Of a stretch of 29,829 nt of DNA, positions 23,602 to 29,558 are shown piece after piece. The notes under the pieces were generated by a model that ran no database searches, was not told where the DNA came from, and worked only from the letters and a program-made list of their open reading frames with translations. How positions within the stretch are numbered: position 1 is the stretch's first letter; every line of letters begins with the position of its first letter. Position numbers and translations under genes: made by a program. This DNA comes from JALYUA01 sp040004225 (lineage in GTDB: Bacteria; Acidobacteriota; Thermoanaerobaculia; UBA5066; Gp7-AA6). The DNA lies in the NCBI GenBank assembly GCA_040004225.1, contig JBDUBI010000080.1:1-29829 (forward strand), read 5' to 3'.

Positions 23602-24666
23602 ATGGTATTTGCCCCGTTCGTCGAGGAGTACGTCTCGGCGCTGACGGAGGGCGACCCCAGGTTCGTGTCGGAGATCGATCCGGCCGACGAGATGTTCTCG
23701 TTCGGCCTGCGCTCCCTGGGCGGCAACCGCGACGCGGCCGCCATCCTCTATTTCCTGACAGGCCGGCAGATAGCGGACACCGTTCTCGCGGCACGCCGCT
23801 GGCGCTTCGAGAACCGGGAGCCCGGAACCCTCCTCGACTTCGCGAGCGGATACGGCCGCTCCACCCGCTTCCTGGCGCGCGCCGTGGCCGCCGGATCGCT
23901 CTTTGTTTCGGAGATAGACCCCGCCGCGGTCGCGTTTCAGATATCGCGGTTCGGAGTCACGGGCCTTGCGTCCTGCCGCGCCGCCGCGGAGTTCGACCCG
24001 GGCCGCCGATTCGATGCGATCTCCGCAGCCTCGTTCTTCAGTCACGTGCCCGCGGCGCGGTTCGAAGAATGGCTCCGCCGCCTCTACGGCCTCCTGAGCC
24101 CGGGTGGTCTGCTCGTTTTCAGCACCCACGGCGCGGCACTCCTTCCCGAGGACGCCGACTGGTCTTCCGGAATGGTTTACCGCGGCAAGAGCGAAACGGA
24201 CAGGCTCGATCCCTCCGATTACGGGACCTCTTACGTGCTGCCGGAATTCGTCGAAGCCGTCGCGGCCCGCGTCTCGGAGGGGAACGCCGCGCTCCATTTC
24301 GTCCCGTTTGGTCTTTGCGGGCACCAGGACGTCTTTGTGCTGGCCCGGCCGCCGTATCTTCCGGCGTGGCCCCCCTCGATACCGCGTTTTCCGCGCGGCG
24401 AGGTGAGCGGCTCTCAGATCCGGGACGGCAAACGCCTGTCCATCGACGGGTGGGTCGAAGCGGATCGGGAATCTCTAGTGACTTTTTTAATCGAGAACCG
24501 CGCGCTCGCGGTCTCTCGACCGCAGAATGGCGAAACGCGGCGCGCCTGGAGCTTCGATCTGCCGATCCAGGACATTTCCAGGGACGCGGTGCTGAGAGTC
24601 GAGGCCCGCACCCGCAGCGGCGCCGTCCGGATTCTCGCAATGGGAACTCTCCGGCCATATCTCTGA
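23602..24666 (+). CDS. SAM-dependent methyltransferase-like protein with C-terminal beta domain
   Basis: The 354-residue protein has a class I methyltransferase fold: motif I LLDFASGYGRSTRFLA (residues about 78-93), an acidic strand-2 end (VSEIDPAAV), the strand-4 segment FDAISAASFFSHVP, and the post-motif LLSPGGLLVFSTHG. The substrate is unknown. After about residue 260 there is an extra domain of some 90 residues (GSQIRDGKRLSIDGWVEAD through LRVEARTRSGAVRIL) that looks like a beta sandwich and is not part of the methyltransferase core. It starts seven bases after dut. The open frame continues into dut, so the ATG at 23602 was chosen at the gene boundary. Confidence 0.75.
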   Translation: MVFAPFVEEYVSALTEGDPRFVSEIDPADEMFSFGLRSLGGNRDAAAILYFLTGRQIADTVLAARRWRFENREPGTLLDFASGYGRSTRFLARAVAAGSLFVSEIDPAAVAFQISRFGVTGLASCRAAAEFDPGRRFDAISAASFFSHVPAARFEEWLRRLYGLLSPGGLLVFSTHGAALLPEDADWSSGMVYRGKSETDRLDPSDYGTSYVLPEFVEAVAARVSEGNAALHFVPFGLCGHQDVFVLARPPYLPAWPPSIPRFPRGEVSGSQIRDGKRLSIDGWVEADRESLVTFLIENRALAVSRPQNGETRRAWSFDLPIQDISRDAVLRVEARTRSGAVRILAMGTLRPYL

Positions 24667-24703
24667 ATCGGATTCTCGATCGCCTCTGCTACTCTGGTCG
24701 CAC

Positions 24704-25474
24704 ATGCGCGTCAGCGTCCTCGCATCGGGGTCGGGCGGCAATTCCTGCGTCGTCGAGAGCGGTGCCACGCGGGTGCTCGTCGACGCGGGTCTTTCGGGCC
24801 GCGAGATCGAGCGGCGTCTGCGCGCGCGCGCGATAGAGCCCGAGACGATCGCGGGGATCTTCGTGACGCACGAGCACAGCGACCACTCCTCCGGTGCTCT
24901 CTCGTTCTCGACGCGTTGGGGCTGTCCCGTGTTCACCAGCGCCGGCACCGCGTGCGCGATGGGCCTGGAAGGCGACCTGTTCTCGCCCTTCGTCCGGGTC
25001 GACCCGGGACGCGAGGGGCGCATCGGAGGGCTCGGCTACCGCGCATTCGCGACCCCGCACGACGCGAAAGACTCCGTCGTCTACGCGTTCGAGGCGGACG
25101 AGGCGCGGCTGGTCGTCGCGTCGGACCTCGGCCGCGCCGAGCCCGAGTTCGTGGATTTTCTCCGCGGCGCCACCACTCTTCTGCTCGAGTTCAATCACGA
25201 CGAGGACATGCTCCGCGATGGCCCCTATACGTGGTTCCTGAAGAAACGCATCTCCGGCGGCTGGGGGCACCTCTCCAACCGGCAGTCCGCGGACGCCGTC
25301 CGGGCGGCCGCCGGTCCCCGTCTCCGGCGTGTCGTAGCGACGCATCTCTCCCGCACGAACAACGCTCCGGGAGTCGTCCTGGCGGTGCTCGCGCAGGCCC
25401 TCGACCGGGCGGAATGCTCCGCTGCGTTCGACGTGGCCGACCAGATTCGCGGATACGATCCGTTCGACGCGTGA
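24704..25474 (+). CDS. MBL-fold metallo-hydrolase (YycJ/WalJ-like)
   Basis: The 256-residue metallo-beta-lactamase-fold hydrolase opens with MRVSVLASGSGGNSCVVESG, typical of the YycJ group. The metal-binding THEHSDH (residues 55-61), further ligand positions in FATPHDAKDSVVY and ASDLGRAEPE, and the C-terminal VVATHLSRTNNAP histidine are present. YycJ proteins are thought to be nucleases or phosphodiesterases; the substrate here is not known. Its stop overlaps the purS start. A TACTCT at 24690-24695 could be a -10 element but would make the mRNA leaderless. Confidence 0.88.
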   Translation: MRVSVLASGSGGNSCVVESGATRVLVDAGLSGREIERRLRARAIEPETIAGIFVTHEHSDHSSGALSFSTRWGCPVFTSAGTACAMGLEGDLFSPFVRVDPGREGRIGGLGYRAFATPHDAKDSVVYAFEADEARLVVASDLGRAEPEFVDFLRGATTLLLEFNHDEDMLRDGPYTWFLKKRISGGWGHLSNRQSADAVRAAAGPRLRRVVATHLSRTNNAPGVVLAVLAQALDRAECSAAFDVADQIRGYDPFDA

Positions 25475-25710
25475 AGGTCGAAGTCCGGGTCTACCCTCGC
25501 GAGGGCATCCTCGATCCTCAGGGCAAGGCGATCGCCGCGGCCCTCGTGAGGCTGGGGCACGTTTCCGTCGAAGGCGTGCGGGCCGGAAAGGTGTTCTTCC
25601 TGGATGTGACGGGGGAGGACAAGTCGAAGGTGGAAGCGGAGGCGCGCCGCATGGCGGAAGAGCTCCTCGCGAATACCGTGATCGAAGGCTACGACGTCAG
25701 GGTCCTGTGA
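25471..25710 (+). CDS. purS: Phosphoribosylformylglycinamidine synthase subunit PurS
   Basis: PurS is the small scaffold subunit (79 residues here, normal length) of the three-part PurSQL enzyme that converts FGAR to FGAM in purine synthesis. The opening VEVRVYPREGILDPQGKAIA and the closing LLANTVIEGYDVRVL are diagnostic. The start is a GTG overlapping the stop of the hydrolase gene (GTGA). It precedes purQ by 52 bases, with a heptamer array in between. The catalytic subunit purL is not in the window. Confidence 0.94.
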   Translation: MKVEVRVYPREGILDPQGKAIAAALVRLGHVSVEGVRAGKVFFLDVTGEDKSKVEAEARRMAEELLANTVIEGYDVRVL

Positions 25711-25720
25711 CAGGGCACCT

Positions 25721-25755
25721 CTTTCACCCTTCGTCCTTCGCCTTTCGCCCGGAAT
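25721..25755. repeat. Heptamer tandem repeat, array 6
   Basis: The units are CTTTCAC, CCTTCGT, CCTTCGC, CTTTCGC and CCGGAAT in 7-base register, filling the short purS-purQ gap and ending seven bases before the purQ ATG. Confidence 0.7.
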
Positions 25756-25762
25756 CGCCGAA

Positions 25763-26458
25763 ATGAAGTTCTCGATCGTCGTCTTCCCCGGGTCCAACTG
25801 CGAGAGAGACTGCGAGCACGTGGCCCGCGAGCTCCTCGGTTGCGAGACCGAATATGTCTGGCACGCGGAGACGGACCTGAAAGGCGCGGACGTCGTGATC
25901 ATCCCGGGCGGATTCGCCTACGGCGACTATCTCCGGGCGGGCGCTCTGGCCCGATTCTCTCCGGTCATGGAGAGCGTCGGGCGCTTCGCGAAGGCGGGCG
26001 GGCCGGTGCTCGGGATCTGCAACGGCTTTCAGGTACTCCTGGAAGCGGGACTTCTTCCCGGCGCGATGAGGGTGAACCGCGGCCTGCGTTACGTCTGCCG
26101 CGACGTGCACATGCGCGTCGAGAGCCGCGACACGCCCTTCACGCGCCTTTTCGACGAGGGGTCGGTCGTGCGGATGCCGATCGGACACATGGAGGGCAAC
26201 TACACCGCCCCGCAGTCGACCTTAGACGAGCTCGAGCGGGAGGGACGAGTCATCTTCCGGTACAGCGACGAGAGCGGTGCGATAACGGACTCGGGCAACC
26301 CGAATGGCGCGGACCGGGGAATCGCCGGAATCTGCAACCGGGAGCGCAACGTCGTGGGGCTGATGCCGCACCCGGACCGCTGTTCCGAGGCGCTGCTCGG
26401 CAACGACGCCGGCCTGAAGATGTTCCAGTCGGCCGTCCAGACGCCGGCCTCCCGCTGA
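25763..26458 (+). CDS. purQ: Phosphoribosylformylglycinamidine synthase subunit PurQ (glutaminase)
   Basis: The 231-residue class I glutamine amidotransferase subunit feeds ammonia to PurL. FPGSNCERDC, the oxyanion region PGGFAYGDYLRAGALA and the nucleophile in VLGICNGFQVLLEAGLLPG (C86) are clear. The late histidine is in LMPHPDR (H203). The residue usually written as glutamate in MPHPER is aspartate here (D205), a conservative change at a catalytic-triad position. The length is normal. It is separated from purS by heptamer array 6. Confidence 0.95.
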   Translation: MKFSIVVFPGSNCERDCEHVARELLGCETEYVWHAETDLKGADVVIIPGGFAYGDYLRAGALARFSPVMESVGRFAKAGGPVLGICNGFQVLLEAGLLPGAMRVNRGLRYVCRDVHMRVESRDTPFTRLFDEGSVVRMPIGHMEGNYTAPQSTLDELEREGRVIFRYSDESGAITDSGNPNGADRGIAGICNRERNVVGLMPHPDRCSEALLGNDAGLKMFQSAVQTPASR

Positions 26459-26502
26459 CCGGCGACTCTTTTCGCCGCGCGGCGCGGCTTGCCGCCATGA
26501 GG

Positions 26503-26508
26503 TAGCAT
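26503..26508 (+). promoter_or_regulatory. Possible -10 element of the adaptor-kinase-regulator operon
   Basis: TAGCAT lies 22 bases before the ATG at 26531, in the 72-base gap after purQ. No convincing -35 hexamer is present. Confidence 0.3.
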
Positions 26509-26530
26509 TTCGGTCGAATCGGTCTTCACA

Positions 26531-27283
26531 ATGAAAGAGACGCTGCTCCTCATCGGCTTTCTCGCGGCAGGACCGGCGCCGACTGCGGTCCCGAGCCCGG
26601 GGACGACGTATTCCTCCCACCTGATGGTCGACCAGGAGGTCGTGGTCACCTCCCGGATCACGGGCGTCGTCCAGACGATCCACGTCGAACGCGGCACGGC
26701 TGTGACCCGGGGTCAACCCCTCGCGACACTCGAGCTCCGCGAATTCGATCAGGACGTTGAGCAGGCGAAGGAAGACATGGAGCTCCGGAAGGCGGAGCTC
26801 GAGCGAGCCCGCACCCTGAGCGCGGGCGGAGTTTCGAGCAGAGCCGACCTGGACGAAAAGAAGGCCCGTTACGCCGTCGCCACGGCAACGTGGGAAAAAG
26901 CGAAGGCGATCCGCGACTACGCCGTCATTCGCGCCCCGTTCATCGGAATCGTGACGGAAAAATCTGCTCGAATCGGTCAGAAAGTCGTCGATGTTCAGAA
27001 CGTTCCCCTGTTCAAGATCACGGCGTTCGAGCCGCTGCTCGCGAGGATCTATCTTCCCGAAAGGGAGCTGATGAGTGTCCGCCGCAACGAAACAGTCCAG
27101 GTGATTCCGGTCAGCTTTCCCGAAGCGCGGACGACCGGAACCATCGACTTCATCAGCCCCACCGTGGATGCCGCCAGCGGAACGTTTCAGGTCCTGATCC
27201 GTGTCAAGAGAGATTCGACGCGGACGATCCTGCGCCCGGGCCTCGCCGTCCAAGTGAAACTTCCGGCCGCCCCGAATCGGTGA
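26531..27283 (+). CDS. HlyD/RND-type periplasmic adaptor (membrane fusion) protein
   Basis: The 250-residue adaptor has a signal-like N-terminus (KETLLLIGFLAAGPAP), a split lipoyl/barrel-sandwich domain (TGVVQTIHVERGTAVTRGQP and VIRAPFIGIVTEKSARIGQK), a short alpha hairpin between them (about residues 75-120, KEDMELRKAELERARTL) and a beta-barrel domain (LARIYLPERELMSVRR to the end). Such proteins link an inner-membrane pump to an outer-membrane channel. No pump or TolC-like gene is present nearby, so it is an orphan in this window. Its stop overlaps the histidine kinase start as GTGA, so the two are probably cotranscribed and translationally coupled. Confidence 0.88.
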   Translation: MKETLLLIGFLAAGPAPTAVPSPGTTYSSHLMVDQEVVVTSRITGVVQTIHVERGTAVTRGQPLATLELREFDQDVEQAKEDMELRKAELERARTLSAGGVSSRADLDEKKARYAVATATWEKAKAIRDYAVIRAPFIGIVTEKSARIGQKVVDVQNVPLFKITAFEPLLARIYLPERELMSVRRNETVQVIPVSFPEARTTGTIDFISPTVDAASGTFQVLIRVKRDSTRTILRPGLAVQVKLPAAPNR

Positions 27284-28020
27284 GCGACGCCCGCCGCCCT
27301 CGAGGTTCATCGCAGTTGCGGTCGACGCTCGATCGCGTCCTGATTCACGACATCAAGAACATGGGCTTCCGTCTCGAGCTTCTCCTCTCGAATCTCGAGG
27401 CGCACTACGAGGATCCCGAGTTCAAGCAAGCGGTCGCGGACCTCCTCCGGTCGACTGTCGATCGCCTCGACGGGATCGTGGGCCGGTTCTCGGCGCACGA
27501 GGAGTCCGTCCTGATGAAGGTCGGCCTCGACCTGAACGGCGTCCTGCGTGAGGTCGCCGAGAGAGCGATGCGGCGCGCGAGGCGCAGCGCGGGGGAGAGC
27601 TCGTGTCTTCCGGTTCTTTCCCTGTCGCTGGGAGAGCTTCCCGAGATCTGGGGCGACCCTTACTACCTGACGGACGCCCTGACGAGCTTGATCGAGAACG
27701 CCCTCGAGGCGACCCCACCCGAAGGCAGAGTGGTCGTGCGAAGCTTCACGGAGAACAGCCGTCGGCGCCCGCGCGCCTCAATCGAGGTCATCGACACCGG
27801 CACGGGGATGTCGCATGAGTTCATGCGGGACCGGCTGTTTCGCGCCTTCGAGACGACGAAGCCCGACGGAGTCGGATTGGGACTCGCGACCGCGAATCAG
27901 ATCGTCCGTTTTCATCAGGGCAGTCTGCGGGTCTTGTCAGAACCGGGCGGCGGGACGATCGTCCGCTTGAGCTTCCCGGGCATCCTTCCGGCGGCAGCGG
28001 GCTCTCCGGACCCTGAGTGA
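27280..28020 (+). CDS. Soluble sensor histidine kinase, PrsK-like
   Basis: The 246-residue kinase has no transmembrane segment and no recognisable sensor domain; the catalytic core starts almost at once. The H box is LIHDIKNMGFRLELLLSNL (H23), of the HDxKN type found in PrsK-like kinases. The N box is SLIENALEAT (N140), G1 is IDTGTGM (162-166) and G2 is GVGLGLAT (177-184). It should autophosphorylate on H23 and pass the phosphate to the response regulator encoded next. The GTG start overlaps the adaptor gene by four bases. PrsK proteins of the exosortase (XrtA) systems have long membrane and GAF regions, which are missing here, so the signal input must come from elsewhere. Confidence 0.87.
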   Translation: MSDARRPRGSSQLRSTLDRVLIHDIKNMGFRLELLLSNLEAHYEDPEFKQAVADLLRSTVDRLDGIVGRFSAHEESVLMKVGLDLNGVLREVAERAMRRARRSAGESSCLPVLSLSLGELPEIWGDPYYLTDALTSLIENALEATPPEGRVVVRSFTENSRRRPRASIEVIDTGTGMSHEFMRDRLFRAFETTKPDGVGLGLATANQIVRFHQGSLRVLSEPGGGTIVRLSFPGILPAAAGSPDPE

Positions 28021-29390
28021 TGGCTCCGCCCCCGGCGCCCGGGACGATTCTCATCGTCGAGGACGACCCCTTCCTGCTGGACCAGCTGAAGTGGTCCCTC
28101 AAAGGGTCGTTCGAGGTGCACGGCGCGCGCGACGCCACCGAGGCCCGCTCCTTGTTCGACATGGACCCGGACGTTTATCTCTTCGACCTGCGCCTGCCGC
28201 CCTCGGGCCGGGTCGAGGAAGGGTTCGGCCTCTTGTCGGAGGCGCAGCGTCGAAACCCGGACGCGACGATCGTGATGATGTCGGGTGAGGACGACCGCCA
28301 GGCGGCGTTGCGCTCGATCGAGCTCGGCGCGTTCGACTTTTTCCGGAAGCCTCTCGACGCAGCGGAGTTGATGGTGATCCTGAAAAGGGCCCTCGAACGC
28401 CGCCGGCTCCTCTCGGAGAACCGGGAGTTAAAGGACCAGAGACGCGAGGAGAGCTCTTTCGACCGTCTCGTGGGCCAGAGCGCGGCCATGCTGCGGCTCT
28501 TTCGAGATATCGAAAAAGTGGCTCCGTCGGACGCCACGATCCTGATCCAGGGAGAGAGCGGGACCGGCAAGGAGCTCGTCGCGCACTCGATACATCAGCG
28601 CAGCGCGCGACGGTTGGCTCCTTTCGTCGCGGTCAACGGCTCCGCCCTCCCGGAGACCCTCGCCGAGTCGGAGCTGTTCGGACATGAAAAAGGCGCTTTC
28701 ACCGGAGCGATCTCCTCCCGGCCGGGCCGGTTCGAGATGGCGCACGGGGGGACCCTGTTTCTCGACGAGATCGGCACGCTCTCGGCGGCCGTGCAGTCCA
28801 AGCTCCTGCGCGTCCTGGAATCGCGGGAGATAGATCGTCTCGGCGGGCGGCGCACGATCCCGGTCGATTTCCGTCTGATCTCTGCCAGCAACGAGGATCT
28901 GGAAAAGCTCGTCGCCGACGGGCGGTTTCGGGAAGACCTCTTCTATCGGATCGGCACGATCCCGCTACGAATTCCGCCGCTGCGCGAGCGAAAAGAGGAC
29001 ATCCCCCTCCTGGTCGATCACTTTCTCGCCAAGTTCGTCGATCGGCACCGCAAACATCCGACGCGTCTGTCCGCAGGCGCCCTGGACAGGCTGATCTCCC
29101 ATCCGTGGCGGGGCAACGTTCGCGAGCTCGAGCACGTCGTGGAAATGCTCATTCTCTTCAGCGAAGGGAACCTGATCGAGGAAGAGGAGCTGCCGCGCTC
29201 GGTTCGCAGCGCGGCCGGTTCGTCGGGCGACTCGCCGCCGCTGTCGTTTGCGCGCGCCGTGGAGGATTTCGAGCGAAAGATCCTGACGGACGCGATCGCG
29301 CAGTCTCGAGGAATCAAGGCGGAGGCGGCGCGCCGGTTGAAGTTGGACGGGAATCAGATCAAGTATCTGTGCCGGAAGTACTCGCTCTAG
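28020..29390 (+). CDS. NtrC-family sigma-54-dependent response regulator, PrsR-like
   Basis: The 456-residue regulator has a receiver domain (1-125) with acidic pocket ILIVEDDPF and phosphoacceptor D56 in LFDLRLPPSG. A sigma-54-interacting AAA+ domain (about 140-375) has Walker A GESGTGKE (178-185), the intact GAFTGA loop (225-230) and Walker B GGTLFLDE (243-250). A Fis-type helix-turn-helix ends the protein (about 415-456, GIKAEAARRLKLDGNQIKYL). The receiver, including DQLKWSL, LPPSGRVEEGFGLL and GAFDFFRKPLD, resembles PrsR regulators of exosortase/EPS systems. The ATG at 28020 shares a base with the kinase stop; GTG at 28017 is an alternative. The downstream gene has a sigma-54 promoter, so it is the likely target. 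Confidence 0.93.
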   Translation: MAPPPAPGTILIVEDDPFLLDQLKWSLKGSFEVHGARDATEARSLFDMDPDVYLFDLRLPPSGRVEEGFGLLSEAQRRNPDATIVMMSGEDDRQAALRSIELGAFDFFRKPLDAAELMVILKRALERRRLLSENRELKDQRREESSFDRLVGQSAAMLRLFRDIEKVAPSDATILIQGESGTGKELVAHSIHQRSARRLAPFVAVNGSALPETLAESELFGHEKGAFTGAISSRPGRFEMAHGGTLFLDEIGTLSAAVQSKLLRVLESREIDRLGGRRTIPVDFRLISASNEDLEKLVADGRFREDLFYRIGTIPLRIPPLRERKEDIPLLVDHFLAKFVDRHRKHPTRLSAGALDRLISHPWRGNVRELEHVVEMLILFSEGNLIEEEELPRSVRSAAGSSGDSPPLSFARAVEDFERKILTDAIAQSRGIKAEAARRLKLDGNQIKYLCRKYSL

Positions 29391-29401
29391 ACGGGATCGA
29401 A

Positions 29402-29422
29402 TATTCACCCGAGCGGTGAATA
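29402..29422. promoter_or_regulatory. Perfect 8-bp dyad, candidate enhancer site for the NtrC-type regulator
   Basis: TATTCACC (29402-29409) and GGTGAATA (29415-29422) form a perfect inverted repeat around a 5-base centre. The centre lies about 129 bases upstream of the predicted sigma-54 transcription start, the normal distance for an NtrC-family activator site. There is no T-run after it, so an intrinsic terminator of the regulator gene is less likely. Binding is inferred. Confidence 0.5.
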
Positions 29423-29514
29423 AATCATCTGCCGACCCGCGTGCCGCCGGCAGTTCCGGATTGACCGTCCTCGTAGATTCAGGGGGTTAGCCGAGAAACG
29501 GCCCTTGCCGCTCA

Positions 29515-29530
29515 TGGCCCCGGCTTTGCG
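29515..29530 (+). promoter_or_regulatory. Sigma-54 (-24/-12) promoter of the repeat-peptide gene
   Basis: TGGCCCCGGCTTTGCG matches the sigma-54 consensus TGGCACG-N4-TTGCW at most positions, including the essential GG (29516-29517) and GC (29528-29529) separated by exactly 10 bases. The predicted transcription start is near 29541, leaving an 18-base leader containing AGGGAGG (29546-29552). The gene just upstream encodes a sigma-54 activator. Confidence 0.7.
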
Positions 29531-29558
29531 ATGAGTGATGTGAAAAGGGAGGCGAGCA

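Noticed and set aside
26470..26510. Sigma-54 promoter upstream of the adaptor gene
   Set aside because: GG and GC pairs in the GC-rich gap do not have the required 10-base spacing.
28020..29390. Complete exosortase/PEP-CTERM locus implied by the PrsR-like regulator
   Set aside because: No exosortase, EPS synthesis gene or PEP-CTERM tail occurs in the window; only the regulator pair resembles that system.
29402..29422. Intrinsic terminator of the regulator gene
   Set aside because: The stem is AT-rich and is followed by AAATCATC, not a T-run, so an operator/enhancer reading was preferred.
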